From Clostridiales bacterium (GTDB lineage: Bacteria; Bacillota; Clostridia; Lachnospirales; Lachnospiraceae), in the NCBI GenBank assembly GCA_019420275.1, contig JAHZHN010000002.1, positions 161,691 through 225,690 on the forward strand: a stretch of 64,000 nt of DNA, in the 5' to 3' direction. Both the position numbers and the translations under genes were made by a program. The first letter of the stretch is position 1. Each line of letters begins with the position of its first letter. Positions 27,698 to 37,723 of the stretch are shown here, in pieces. Below the pieces are notes generated by a model. It searched no databases. It was not told the origin of the DNA and was given only the letters and a program-made list of their open reading frames with translations.

Positions 27698-27746
27698 AGC
27701 GCTATATTTGATGGCACAATGGCGCTGCAGCGCTGAATACAGCGCT
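27698..27746. repeat. Cluster of AGCGCT palindromes upstream of the GT2-DUF6020 promoter
   Basis: AGCGCT occurs at 27698, 27729 and 27741, with a near copy GGCGCT at 27721. The last two form CAGCGCTGAATA / CAGCGCTTATTA, a 12-base spacing, and can fold as a 7-base stem with a 4-base loop. The cluster starts 34 bases upstream of the -35 box. No gene is in this 271-base gap. Confidence 0.5.
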
Positions 27747-27861
27747 TATTACCTCTTCCAGCACCTTAGAAATAAGAAAAAAAGCTGCCTTATTCAAAAT
27801 CCAAAAACTATGGAAAAAAACCGGCACTTTTTATCAGCTTATCTCAACTATTTTTATTTAT

Positions 27862-29682
27862 TCATCGCAAAAATTCTGCCCATCTTCTCTCCATATAGTT
27901 CAAATACTGCTGATGGCTTTCAAAACATTTTCCATCTTCTTTTTCCAGCCTGAACTTCTCATATCTCAAAATTTCTTTTCCCAAAAGCTCCATGCAGATC
28001 CGGATTGGGCTGTATTCTTCTTTTTCTCCTGCTGCTATATATCCTTCAAAATACTGTAAATAATCACTTAAATACGGGCTATTCCTAAGGCATTCAGGAC
28101 CAATGACCCGTATCCCATTCATCTGTCCATGATCTTTTAATCGTTTAAAATTATTTTTTTTCTCTGTACATAGAACCAGATTCGCCACTCTGCCTTTTGG
28201 AAACAGCGTAAGAACTTCCTGGGCATCGTCCCCGTTTCCCTCCATAATATATGTCTTTCTTTTTTTCTCCAGAAGCGGCAGCAATTCCAGTTGTTCGCTT
28301 CCATAAAGATTGTTCTTTTTTGCTGCTATCAAATATTCCCGATTTTCATACCATATGAGATCCTGCTCCTGTTTTTCTTTCGGTATCACATTTAAGGCTG
28401 GATAATCGAAATCCATTCCTTTCTCTGGACGAACCAAATTCTGCGTGACGGCATCATTTAGTCTGGATTTTGAAGGAAAGACAATGTGATGGAAAATCAT
28501 TTGATACAGCTGCTGCATATTGAAAAATGATCTTTTTTTATTTTGGGTCCGATGCTTTTGTACCTCTTCCTTCAAATTTCTGGATTCTATGCGGATTTTC
28601 TTTTTTGCCTTTGTCCCGCCGGCAATCACAGGCCAGACAGCACTGTGATTTCCCACATAGATTACCGTATCAAAACTTGTTTCTCCCCATAATCTCTGGC
28701 ATTCTCTTTTCACAATCCCTCTGTTTAAATATTCATATGCCTTCTCTATATGGTCAAACGCGTGAAAATTTTTCAGCAAATACTGGATATCTATATATTC
28801 ATCCATACTGCAGGAAAATGAACCTTCGCGGTAAATGAGCCTGATATTAGAATCCAGCGCATCTATGTCTTCATCTTCCGTATCCTGTGACTGTTTCATT
28901 GCCAATGTAATATCATATTTCTTTGAATCCAAAGCGCCAGAAATGATGCGAATCATTTTCCCTTCTTCTCTTAATCCCTGGCCATTTAAAATCAGCACTT
29001 TTTTCTTTGAAGAAACCGATTCCTTTGTTTGCTTTTTATCTTCTTCTATCATTTTTTTGAATTTTTCTAAATTAATTTCTTGTATCCTGCATTCTGCCCA
29101 TGCTCTGATTTTTCCATCAAAGAAATCATTCAGCTGATATGCCTTTTCAAAAGCTGTTTTATCCTCTTCACGATTCACAAAAATCAATGAACTGTTCATG
29201 ATCCAGGAAATCCTATTCTGAGCTTTCCAGATGCGTCCCTGGCTGCCTTTTGTTTGAGATATAAAACGCACCACCATCTGTTCTTTTCTTCTTACAAAGT
29301 ATTTTGGCAGTCCATTTCCCGCTATTATCATCTCAGAGCATGCCATTGTTCTTTTCGCTTCATCTTCTGTTTCATTCAGCAAAACACCCTGACATCCTTT
29401 TGGCAGCATTCCTTGAGGGAAGTCCTTTTCAATCACGCATCTTACAAGATCTTCTTTTCCTATTTCCCCGTTGAAAATCTGCTCTGCCAATCTTTGAAAA
29501 AATGCATTTTGAATGTCTTCCTTATGGAAATAAAACACGATGCTGTGTTTCTCAATTGGCAGTTCATAATAACTTCCATATATAATGCCGTCTTTTACCC
29601 TGCCTTTTCTATTTTCCATCCTCTCTCTTAAATCCAGTCTGAAATCACTGTAATTATCTTTGAAAGAATTTAAAGATTCCAT
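27862..29682 (-). CDS. Degenerate TagF-GT4 paralogue, probable pseudoenzyme
   Basis: A 606-residue intact frame of unclear function. By eye it aligns with the two larger TagF-GT4 fusions upstream. LPKYFVRRKEQMVVRF matches YPHYFVKKAEQVYINTW. RECQRLWGETSFDTVIYVG matches REYRRIVGMAEFDYIVDFQG, and GTKAKKKIRI matches RGKAKKKSIWL. The TWHGTPLK catalytic block is replaced by RFISQTKGS, and there is no DYSS block. The GT4 acceptor-lobe motif EGQPxxxLEA is also absent, so neither activity looks possible. It follows the 845-residue paralogue by 12 bases and so is co-transcribed. A regulatory or scaffold role is possible but unproven. Confidence 0.65.
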   Translation of the reverse strand: MESLNSFKDNYSDFRLDLRERMENRKGRVKDGIIYGSYYELPIEKHSIVFYFHKEDIQNAFFQRLAEQIFNGEIGKEDLVRCVIEKDFPQGMLPKGCQGVLLNETEDEAKRTMACSEMIIAGNGLPKYFVRRKEQMVVRFISQTKGSQGRIWKAQNRISWIMNSSLIFVNREEDKTAFEKAYQLNDFFDGKIRAWAECRIQEINLEKFKKMIEEDKKQTKESVSSKKKVLILNGQGLREEGKMIRIISGALDSKKYDITLAMKQSQDTEDEDIDALDSNIRLIYREGSFSCSMDEYIDIQYLLKNFHAFDHIEKAYEYLNRGIVKRECQRLWGETSFDTVIYVGNHSAVWPVIAGGTKAKKKIRIESRNLKEEVQKHRTQNKKRSFFNMQQLYQMIFHHIVFPSKSRLNDAVTQNLVRPEKGMDFDYPALNVIPKEKQEQDLIWYENREYLIAAKKNNLYGSEQLELLPLLEKKRKTYIMEGNGDDAQEVLTLFPKGRVANLVLCTEKKNNFKRLKDHGQMNGIRVIGPECLRNSPYLSDYLQYFEGYIAAGEKEEYSPIRICMELLGKEILRYEKFRLEKEDGKCFESHQQYLNYMERRWAEFLR

Positions 29683-29694
29683 ATTTTCCCTTCC

Positions 29695-32232
29695 TCACTG
29701 TATCGCCATTTGAAATTCTTCATAGGCTTCCTGATTATACTGCTGCAGATTAAACTCACATTTTGGTACTTTTCCCTCTGTAAATGCTTTTAATCCTTCA
29801 TAAATACTTTCTTCATCCTTGCCGATCAAGAGCTGCCCATTCGGGTACAGGCTGTCGTTCACGGTAGAAAAATCAGATACAATGATCGGCATGCCGCATA
29901 CCCTCGCTTCCAGCAGCACCATTGGCTGACCTTCATGTGTAGAAGGAAGGATAAAACAATCGCTCCTTTCCATAAATGCAAAAGGGTTATCAATATTTCC
30001 GGCCAATGTTACATATGGGCACAAATTTTCTCTTTCAACGAGAGCCTTTATCTGCTTTTCCAAAGGACCCGCTCCAATGATCACCAATCTAACCTTGTCG
30101 TTTTCTTTGCGGAGCCTGGAAAATGCCTTTATCAGTGCAGTATGGTTCTTTTCCACTGACATTCTTCCCATTGTAAGAAAATAAATGTAACCTTGTTCCG
30201 GCAGTCTGACAATCTCTATTTTTCTGGAATCGTCACTTGTTTTTGCTTCATTTTTGACCAAATATTCCTGTCCATGAATCCAGACAGTATTTTGATGTCT
30301 CCGGCATTCTTCCATTCGTTTCTCATTTACTGTATTTTTTGCATAACCAAACTTATGATATGTTTCCTTTACTGCCAATTTTTCCCGGTTCACCTTCATA
30401 ACCTCTTTACTGCATGAAACCAAAGAATCAAAATAAGGATACATTGAGACATTATAATGCAGACACTCCCAGTTCTTTTTCTTTCCGTTTACTTTTTTAT
30501 TCATATCCGCCAGTATGTCGTTATGCAGCCAGATTGATTTTTTCTTTGCCTTTCCTCTGCTTAATACAGATGTCAGGATGACATTATAGCCCTGAAAATC
30601 CACAATATAATCAAATTCTGCCATCCCAACAATCCTGCGGTACTCTCTGTCATACATTTCCCACGGACAAATCCTTTTCCAGACAGGATGGTATAATCCA
30701 TGACGAACTGTTATGATCCTTCTTTGTTCTTCCTTCCATGTAGAAGCTCGAAATCCGTATAAGACAAGCGCTCTGACATTTTCATTCATTTCATTTACTT
30801 TCCTGTGTTTTGCCGGATCTTTCGGATCATCTCCTACCAGTGCAGTGACATCCCATTCATCATAATCAATCTGTTCTAATAAACTCAAAAAGGAATGGGT
30901 AATCCCGTTTTCTGCTAATCCCCCGCAGGAAATCAGCAGCCGTTTCTTATTATGCTGTCCTGTCACCAAGCTGCACTTCCTACTCTTTTCAAAAATAGTA
31001 TCTACAATCCTTGCACAAACCTTTCCATCATCCTTACCACAGATTTTTTGTCTCATCCTTTGATATTTTTCTTTAAATTGTTCCTGAACCAACTCTATGT
31101 TTTGGATATTCTCAGCGATATCTGAAATACAATCGCTGTATGGACCAGGAAGTTCTTCTAATTTTATATTCAGTCCCCGCATTTCTTTGTAAGTCTCTAA
31201 ATCCGGAACATAAAATAAGATGGGACGTCCCAACACCATATAATCCAAAAAAATACTGGAATAATCCGAAATCAGTATATCTGCCAGGATCATTAGTTCG
31301 TTTGCATCAACTGTGGCAGGAATTAAGAGATTCCGGTATTCTTCCCTGTCTTTCAACTGCTGATATACATACTGATGAGGTTTGATCAAAATCTGATATT
31401 TATCTTTTCCGATAGTTTCTTCCAGCTTCTTTTTCACATCAAGCAGTTCCTCAGGATTTACGTTCAGACCGCCTTCCTCTGCTTCCCTCCATGTGGGCGC
31501 ATACAAAATAATTTTTTTGTTTTTTTCAATCGATATCCCATATGTTTTTAATTTCTCGTATACTTCTTCTCTTTTGCTATGGAACAGCAAATCATTTCTC
31601 GGCTGTCCTTCTTCTATGATCTTTCCCGGAAGAATTTCCTCCATTTTATAACTTTTTAGATACATCTTTGTCATGAGTTTGTTTGCTGATAAAAGATAAT
31701 CCGCCTGCAGGAAATTACGGACTGTATTGGCAGAATTGCTGCTGCCGTCCTTCACTTCATACCCCATGCTTTTTAACGGAGTCCCGTGCCATGTATTAAT
31801 GTATACCTGTTCCGCTTTTTTCACAAAATAGTGAGGATATGTTGTATTATTCAGCAGATATTTTGCACTGGCCAGTTCATTGAAATATTCCTCGCTTCCA
31901 AATAAAACAAACTGTACCTGAGGATTTTCTTTGTATTTTTGCAGCATAGGCTGATTCCTCTCAAAGTCATCCAGAACCCAGACATGTGTATACGTCCGGT
32001 ACAAATCCCTGGATAACAATTCGAGGAAAAGCGCATATGGATTATCTGCCATTCCTCTTCCCCAATAGCTTTCGTAAAGAATTTTATGATCATCCACTTT
32101 CTGCCGTTTATATGCCTCTGCGAACTTTACACTGGATCGTCTTGTTTCTGTCTGATTCAAGAAGACACGACTTTCTTTTTTCACTGCTTCCCATTCTTTT
32201 TGAATATCCCTTATTTTTTTCAATGTTTTCAT
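29695..32232 (-). CDS. CDP-glycerol glycerophosphotransferase / GT4 glycosyltransferase fusion
   Basis: At 845 residues it is a two-domain polymer enzyme. The N-terminal TagF-like domain (about 20-400) has NTWHGTPLKSMGYE and ISDYSSIFLDYMVLGRPI, so it looks active. The C-terminal GT4 domain (about 415-845) has ISCGGLAENGIT, GRMSVEKNH, IIGAGPLE and STHEGQPMVLLEARV, the E-x7-E donor motif of retaining glycosyltransferases. I choose ATG 32232, with GGAG 8 bases upstream, over 32274, which has no ribosome binding site. It should add glycerol phosphate and a sugar to the same growing glycan. A terminator separates it from the paralogue upstream. Confidence 0.87.
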   Translation of the reverse strand: MKTLKKIRDIQKEWEAVKKESRVFLNQTETRRSSVKFAEAYKRQKVDDHKILYESYWGRGMADNPYALFLELLSRDLYRTYTHVWVLDDFERNQPMLQKYKENPQVQFVLFGSEEYFNELASAKYLLNNTTYPHYFVKKAEQVYINTWHGTPLKSMGYEVKDGSSNSANTVRNFLQADYLLSANKLMTKMYLKSYKMEEILPGKIIEEGQPRNDLLFHSKREEVYEKLKTYGISIEKNKKIILYAPTWREAEEGGLNVNPEELLDVKKKLEETIGKDKYQILIKPHQYVYQQLKDREEYRNLLIPATVDANELMILADILISDYSSIFLDYMVLGRPILFYVPDLETYKEMRGLNIKLEELPGPYSDCISDIAENIQNIELVQEQFKEKYQRMRQKICGKDDGKVCARIVDTIFEKSRKCSLVTGQHNKKRLLISCGGLAENGITHSFLSLLEQIDYDEWDVTALVGDDPKDPAKHRKVNEMNENVRALVLYGFRASTWKEEQRRIITVRHGLYHPVWKRICPWEMYDREYRRIVGMAEFDYIVDFQGYNVILTSVLSRGKAKKKSIWLHNDILADMNKKVNGKKKNWECLHYNVSMYPYFDSLVSCSKEVMKVNREKLAVKETYHKFGYAKNTVNEKRMEECRRHQNTVWIHGQEYLVKNEAKTSDDSRKIEIVRLPEQGYIYFLTMGRMSVEKNHTALIKAFSRLRKENDKVRLVIIGAGPLEKQIKALVERENLCPYVTLAGNIDNPFAFMERSDCFILPSTHEGQPMVLLEARVCGMPIIVSDFSTVNDSLYPNGQLLIGKDEESIYEGLKAFTEGKVPKCEFNLQQYNQEAYEEFQMAIQ

Positions 32233-32325
32233 TTCACCGTCTCCGTCCGTATTTATCTTTTTTCGCCTGATCATATATCAGTTTTTTCATTCTTTTGAAA
32301 AACTATTCCTAATATAAAAAATCCA

Positions 32326-32377
32326 TAAAAAAACTGATTTCTATCCGTTGTTTCTTCAACTTCCAGAAATCAGTTTT
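32326..32377 (-). terminator. Intrinsic terminator of the 795-residue TagF-GT4 gene
   Basis: The 13-base stem AAAACTGATTTCT / AGAAATCAGTTTT (32365-32377 with 32330-32342) is followed by TTT on the minus strand. Confidence 0.8.
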
Positions 32378-32394
32378 ATCCGATTCTCTACTGT

Positions 32395-34782
32395 TTATTT
32401 TCCTCGTATCATTTTTTCAAATTCCCGGTATACATCTTTGTTATACCGTTTGGGATCAAATCGATAGACGGCCTTTCGATTCTGATACACTTCTTTCATT
32501 CCACGATAGATGCTGGCCGGATCTTTCTTCACGATGATCTGCCCATCTGGCATACAGACATCTTCTCTTGTAGAAAAATCTGAGAGGATAATCGGAATCC
32601 CCAGCACTCTCACTTCCAGGACTGACATGGGCTGGCCCTCATATAGAGAAGGCAGCACAAAGCAGTCACACTGCTTTAGGAGCGCAAACGGATTATCTAA
32701 ATTCCCTGTCATGATCACATCCTGTTCCAAATGATACTGCCGAATCTGATTTTCCAGTTCTTCTTTCAGCGGTCCCTCTCCCAAAAGATACAGCTTCGTA
32801 TCTTTAAATTCCTCGTGCACCCTTCGAAATGCCTCAATCAGATTTTTTTGGTTTTTCTCCGGTGATAATCTCCCCATATTTGCATAAATCATACCGTTTT
32901 GACCTGGCTTCTGGAAATGACGATATTCTTTGATCTCCTCATACGGCTGAGCGGCATCTTCCTGCACTCGTTTCGCCGAAAAACTATTTCTTACATATAT
33001 AAATTTCTCCCATGTATCCCCATTTGCCAGCGCTTCCCGGTTCAGATTTCTTAAACTCTTGCTGCAGGCTACGACCTTATCATAAAACGGATATAATGAA
33101 AACACGGCCTGCAGTTTCTTTTGCATATCTGGCCCATTTTTTATCATCTTATGACTTTCACTTTGCAGATCACTATGCTGCCATATGTATTTCTTCGTAT
33201 TTTGCGACGCAGCAAACAGCATTCCATACTGAGGACTGTAGCCGGTAAATTCGATGACATGATCAAATTCTGCTTTTCCAAACATCCGTTGAAATTCTCT
33301 GGACAAATATTCTCTCAGTGCCTTTCTTTCCTTCTCCTCCTCTGGAATCCCCTGCTCCATAGCCTTCCGATATCGTTCCTGCTCTGCGGGCACTGCGTTT
33401 GGCACACCAAATCTGGTAATCACTCGAACCCTTGGATCCACAGAACATATCTTATCCCGATTCGTTCCTTCCCGGCTGAGCACTGTCAGTAATGTAACAT
33501 CGTATTTTTTATAATCGATAGAATCCAATAGGCTCAAAAGGGAATAGGTGACTCCATTTTCCCTCAGGTCACTGCCATAGAACAGGATCTTTTCTTTCCG
33601 GCGGGCAAACCTTTCTCGAATTTTCTCCCAGACAGACTTTCTTCTCAACTCTTTTTGATCGATCAGGGTTTCAAGAATCCTTGCCCCGCATTTTCCGTCT
33701 TCCATCCGATGTTCTTTCTGATGCCGAAATCTTGTTCTCCTTTCTTTTTTGGTCCATCTTTCCTCTTTGATCCATCTGCCTGCTTCCTTCATCGTTCTAA
33801 ATACAGGTCCCGGCAGATCTTCCTGTCCTGCCGGAACAGATTCTGAAAGAAATAAAACCGGCCGTTTCTGACTCATAAAATCATGATAGCTTCCTGTCAT
33901 TTCATCAATCAAAAGATCTGTACAAGCCAGTACTTCGTTCAAATCAACCGCTCCGGGAATCAGGTATGGTTTCAGCTGCCCTGCTTCTTCAAGCGCCGCT
34001 TCTGACAGATCCCTCTGACGGATCAGAACCTGATACTTATTTGAATCCACAGCATTTTCCAGTTCTTCCAGCCTCCTTTTTATGTCCCTTCCATTCACTG
34101 ACGCTCCTTCCTGGTTTGTTTCTGCACAAATGTATAAGATCAGTTTCTTCTCTGTCTGCATGCGGATTCCATACATTTGAAGCTTCTTTTGCAGCCATTC
34201 CTTACGGCAGCCCCATAAAATATCTGTCCGGGGCTGTCCCTCCTCCAGAAAGATGCCGCTGTAAATCCCATTCAATTTGAAGGACTTCTGATACATCTGT
34301 TTCATCTGGCTTCCAGAAGTTAAAAGATAATCAGCAGCCAGAAAATTTCGAATGATATTCCTGACCTCTACATTTCCATCCTGGGCATCAAATCCATATT
34401 TCTCTGTTCCTATTCCATGCCATGTGTTGAAATAAATTTGTCCTTTTCTGGGTGTATAAAAAGAAGGAAACGCCAGGTTATTGATCAGATACGCAGCTGT
34501 TGCCATATGATACAGATATTCCCGGCTCATATAACGTACAAAATGTACATTTTCATATGACTCATACAGCTTCCTGATGTTTTCATTTTCCTTCCAGTTT
34601 TTAATTACCCAGAAGTGCTCATATCTTCCAAAATCTTCTCTTTGTTCAAATGCACAAAATATCCCATAGGGATTGCACAGCATTCCTCTTCCGAAGAAAG
34701 ATTCATATAAAATGTGATATTTTTCGATTGGATGTTTTATATAAAACCCGGCATAGATCTGCCGGCGTTCCTGTTCCTGCAT
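32395..34782 (-). CDS. TagF-like / GT4 fusion with altered TagF active site
   Basis: The 795 residues share the layout of the 845-residue fusion. The TagF-like half has NTWHGIGTEKYG where HGTPLK is expected. In place of the DYSS block it has LIDEMTGSYHDFM. Glycerophosphotransfer may therefore be lost or changed. The GT4 half looks intact: GSDLRENGVT, GRLSPEKNQ, LLGEGPLKEE and LYEGQPMSVLEVRV with the E-x7-E motif. ATG at 34782 follows CAGGAGAACATAAAG. It has its own promoter and terminator. I infer that the GT4 half is the working enzyme. Confidence 0.8.
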   Translation of the reverse strand: MQEQERRQIYAGFYIKHPIEKYHILYESFFGRGMLCNPYGIFCAFEQREDFGRYEHFWVIKNWKENENIRKLYESYENVHFVRYMSREYLYHMATAAYLINNLAFPSFYTPRKGQIYFNTWHGIGTEKYGFDAQDGNVEVRNIIRNFLAADYLLTSGSQMKQMYQKSFKLNGIYSGIFLEEGQPRTDILWGCRKEWLQKKLQMYGIRMQTEKKLILYICAETNQEGASVNGRDIKRRLEELENAVDSNKYQVLIRQRDLSEAALEEAGQLKPYLIPGAVDLNEVLACTDLLIDEMTGSYHDFMSQKRPVLFLSESVPAGQEDLPGPVFRTMKEAGRWIKEERWTKKERRTRFRHQKEHRMEDGKCGARILETLIDQKELRRKSVWEKIRERFARRKEKILFYGSDLRENGVTYSLLSLLDSIDYKKYDVTLLTVLSREGTNRDKICSVDPRVRVITRFGVPNAVPAEQERYRKAMEQGIPEEEKERKALREYLSREFQRMFGKAEFDHVIEFTGYSPQYGMLFAASQNTKKYIWQHSDLQSESHKMIKNGPDMQKKLQAVFSLYPFYDKVVACSKSLRNLNREALANGDTWEKFIYVRNSFSAKRVQEDAAQPYEEIKEYRHFQKPGQNGMIYANMGRLSPEKNQKNLIEAFRRVHEEFKDTKLYLLGEGPLKEELENQIRQYHLEQDVIMTGNLDNPFALLKQCDCFVLPSLYEGQPMSVLEVRVLGIPIILSDFSTREDVCMPDGQIIVKKDPASIYRGMKEVYQNRKAVYRFDPKRYNKDVYREFEKMIRGK

Positions 34783-34816
34783 CTTTATGTTCTCCTGTCT
34801 TTTTTTCTATAAAATA

Positions 34817-34845
34817 ATGTTACGGAATCCAATGACAAATATCAA
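34817..34845 (-). promoter_or_regulatory. Promoter of the 795-residue TagF-GT4 gene
   Basis: TTGATA (34840-34845), 17 bases and TAACAT (34817-34822) lie on the minus strand, 34 bases before the start. Confidence 0.4.
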
Positions 34846-34879
34846 AAAAATACAGGTAAGATTTCCGTTAGATTCATGT

Positions 34880-34926
34880 AAAAAAACAGAGGAACCCGGC
34901 TGAATCTGTAAACCGTTCTCCTCTGT
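34880..34926 (-). terminator. Intrinsic terminator of the yfhO-like gene
   Basis: The stem ACAGAGGA-GAACGG / CCGGGTT-CCTCTGT is followed by TTTTTTT on the minus strand, directly after the stop at 34931. Confidence 0.75.
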
Positions 34927-34930
34927 CTGA

Positions 34931-37633
34931 TTATTTTTCTGTTTTTATTGTTTTTTTCCTCTGCATCACGATAATATATGCTGCGAAAATGATCCATGCT
35001 GCCCCGCTCACTGCGGCTCCAATTTTAAGACCCGGTGTTGTATAGCTTAATTTTATCGTATGGCTTCCTTTTCCTACCAGAATTCCCATATACATACCGT
35101 TTGCCTGATAGATTTTTGTTTCCTTGCCGTCAACAGATGCTTTCCAGCCGCTGGAATAAGGAATCGCCACGCAAACCATCTTCTTCCGATCCGTTTCTAT
35201 TTCTCCGGAAAAATGATTTCCACTATAAGAAATGTTTTCCAGTGCATTCTTCTGAAGCTTTTGAATTTTTTCTATCGTATCCTGCCGATCGACTTCCACC
35301 AGATACAGCCTGTCAAACTCATAAGTTCCCGGAGAAAGGAAATACAACTTTATTTTTTCTTCCTCCTGCGATCCCTGATGATTCAGTTTTATCATATAGT
35401 CTGTCCGTCCGAAATAATATGGACTGAATGTGCTCTGAATGTAAATCTTTTTGCTGATGTCATTTTGTTTTACCTTGATTCCGTCCGTACTTTTCTTCCC
35501 GCTCATGAAAATATTGCGTGTACTGCTGTGAGAATCATCATACACCAGATTTTTAAAATATAAATAGGTCTCTTTGTCTTTATTCGCCGGGATTGTTATC
35601 TCTGCATATTCTTTCCCTTCCGGTGATGAAATCCGGTTTCCTGACAGCGGGATAGTGGTAACTGACGTGTTGTCTGATACCTTTTCATGCTTTAAGGAAG
35701 ATTCTTCAATTTCTTTTTCCAGCACGATATTTTCCAGCATTGCCTGCTCTCTTCCAACTCCGTTCAGAGCCTCATATTGATTTTCTGTAATATAAGTATC
35801 GTAGGCATATGCCAAAGGCAGCGCATATTGATTTTCATACAGGCCGATCTTTCCATTCTGATCGATTTTTTTAAATCCATACGGAACGTCCTCTTCCTGG
35901 GACGAGGTCATATATTTCACTCCTGACAGTGTTAAAAGCCCCATTCGCTGGTCCAGACCGTGATATTTGTCAGAATACTGCATTCCCAAAGTCTGGTAGC
36001 TGTTGATGGTCTTTGAAATATTTCCCGGAGTGATGCTGTAATATCCGCTGATCGTATTCAGATCATTATACAGGCCATAATTCTTATATTTATATCCCTC
36101 CGCATGAACTCTGTAAATAGAATTATCCTCAATCTGATTCAGCATATCCACCTGTTTTGCCTGCAGCGTCTTCGCAGCCGTTCCATAATCCAGGAATTCT
36201 TTTACATAGCCCTTCTGATCCGTATCAAAACGATAGTACCCATGAACGCCCACAGAAATGACCATCAAAACCGCAATGCACAGGCGGCAGAGTTTATTCT
36301 TATGATCCCATCCTCTGCTTTGTGCCAGCAAAAAGATCAGGAAAAATACTGCCATGAGCCCTCCTGCCAGCAGATTTCCCTGATTGTTGCCCAGCAAAGT
36401 CTCATTTCCTGAAAGAAGACTGATGCCGACAAAGGCAAGATAAAAAACAATGCCGGCGGTAATTCCTATTTTCTGTTTCCTGGACATCAAAAAGAAACGA
36501 GGGTACACCTCTGCAACCAAAAGCGCCACGATAAAGCTCAAAACAAAGCTCCAGCGGTTGCTGGCATAAGAAAATCCATTGAATGCGAATCCAAAAATCG
36601 GAAACGCTAAAGCTATAATACAGGCTATAAACGCCGCCTTGTATTTTTTATGTTTCATCCTCTGAGAAAACAGAACGAACAAAACAGCAATTCCGGCAAT
36701 CGGAAGATATCCCACGTTCGTATTATTTCCTGCATTGCCATATCCGATGATACTGTCCAGCAATAAAATATAATACTTCACCGGATAAACGATCAAGGTC
36801 AGAATATCTACACCGTTTCCATAACGTCCATTTCCCAGAAAACCTATGACAGAAGGCAAAAGAACCACTGCTGACATAGCGATACCCAGTACATAGTATC
36901 CGATAAATTGACCTACGGTCTGGAAAAATTTCCTGATCCTGTCTTCTTTGATATATTCATAAAAGCGAATCCATGCATAAATCACAGCAAAAATCGTCAG
37001 CATATATAAGAAATAGTAGTTGCTCATAGCTGCCACCATGACCGTTATGATAAATACATATGGTTTTTCCTTCTTATAGATCTTCTCAATTCCAAGACAA
37101 AGCATTGGAAAATAGATCATAGAATTGAGGAAAAACGGATGCCGCAGTCCCAGACGAAAACTAAATCCGCAGAACACATAGACCAAGGCTCCCATTACCG
37201 TACCAAAACTTCTCTTCTTCATCTTCCTGCTGTATATGACAAAAACAAGCCCTGCCAGATACATCCGAAGAAAGATCATGAAATAATACATCTGTTCCAT
37301 ATTTTTTGCCGGCACAAGCCCATACAGTAAATTCAGAGGATCTCCGACCCCGTAATAATTCAGCGTTGCCAGAATATCCGCTCCATATCCTATACTCATA
37401 TTCCACATAGGAAACTCCGGATGTCCGCTAAACAGACTGGAAACCGCCTCCCTAAGCCATCGTCCATAGTAACTCAGCGCAGCAAAATGCTGGCTTAATC
37501 CGTCTTCTACTCCTGCTCCCCATATGAATCCCTTGCCTTCCGCATAAAATGGATAAAAGGCGGCTGCACACATAACGAAGAACATCAGCGTATAGACTAG
37601 GTATACCTTCCCTCTTTTCCTTTCTTCTGTCAT
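34931..37633 (-). CDS. YfhO family GT-C membrane glycosyltransferase
   Basis: A 900-residue polytopic protein. About twelve hydrophobic segments (to about residue 470) are followed by an extracytoplasmic beta-rich domain, and a final helix lies near residue 880. The first loop reads FYAEGKGFIWGAGVEDGLSQHF, with acidic residues as in GT-C enzymes. WNMSIGYGADILATLNYYGVGDPLN is the strongest YfhO family segment. B. subtilis YfhO transfers GlcNAc from undecaprenyl phosphate to lipoteichoic acid outside the cell, with CsbB and GtcA. A GtrA protein and a CsbB-like GT2 lie within 2.5 kb. A promoter at 37696-37723 and its own terminator make it monocistronic. Confidence 0.9.
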   Translation of the reverse strand: MTEERKRGKVYLVYTLMFFVMCAAAFYPFYAEGKGFIWGAGVEDGLSQHFAALSYYGRWLREAVSSLFSGHPEFPMWNMSIGYGADILATLNYYGVGDPLNLLYGLVPAKNMEQMYYFMIFLRMYLAGLVFVIYSRKMKKRSFGTVMGALVYVFCGFSFRLGLRHPFFLNSMIYFPMLCLGIEKIYKKEKPYVFIITVMVAAMSNYYFLYMLTIFAVIYAWIRFYEYIKEDRIRKFFQTVGQFIGYYVLGIAMSAVVLLPSVIGFLGNGRYGNGVDILTLIVYPVKYYILLLDSIIGYGNAGNNTNVGYLPIAGIAVLFVLFSQRMKHKKYKAAFIACIIALAFPIFGFAFNGFSYASNRWSFVLSFIVALLVAEVYPRFFLMSRKQKIGITAGIVFYLAFVGISLLSGNETLLGNNQGNLLAGGLMAVFFLIFLLAQSRGWDHKNKLCRLCIAVLMVISVGVHGYYRFDTDQKGYVKEFLDYGTAAKTLQAKQVDMLNQIEDNSIYRVHAEGYKYKNYGLYNDLNTISGYYSITPGNISKTINSYQTLGMQYSDKYHGLDQRMGLLTLSGVKYMTSSQEEDVPYGFKKIDQNGKIGLYENQYALPLAYAYDTYITENQYEALNGVGREQAMLENIVLEKEIEESSLKHEKVSDNTSVTTIPLSGNRISSPEGKEYAEITIPANKDKETYLYFKNLVYDDSHSSTRNIFMSGKKSTDGIKVKQNDISKKIYIQSTFSPYYFGRTDYMIKLNHQGSQEEEKIKLYFLSPGTYEFDRLYLVEVDRQDTIEKIQKLQKNALENISYSGNHFSGEIETDRKKMVCVAIPYSSGWKASVDGKETKIYQANGMYMGILVGKGSHTIKLSYTTPGLKIGAAVSGAAWIIFAAYIIVMQRKKTIKTEK

Positions 37634-37695
37634 CTTTTTTCTACTCCTTCTTTTCTCCTATTCGATGTTTGGATCAACGGTTCTGTTATCCGCAA

Positions 37696-37723
37696 ATCAT
37701 ACTTTCAAATTGTAGTATATCAA
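37696..37723 (-). promoter_or_regulatory. Promoter of the yfhO-like gene
   Basis: TTGATA (37718-37723), 16 bases and TATGAT (37696-37701) lie on the minus strand. The 202-base divergent gap also serves the gtrA gene, whose promoter I could not place. Confidence 0.4.

Noticed and set aside
27700..27953. 81-residue plus-strand frame in the 27591-27861 gap
   Set aside because: It has no ribosome binding site, runs into the antisense of the 606-residue gene and has no recognisable pattern.
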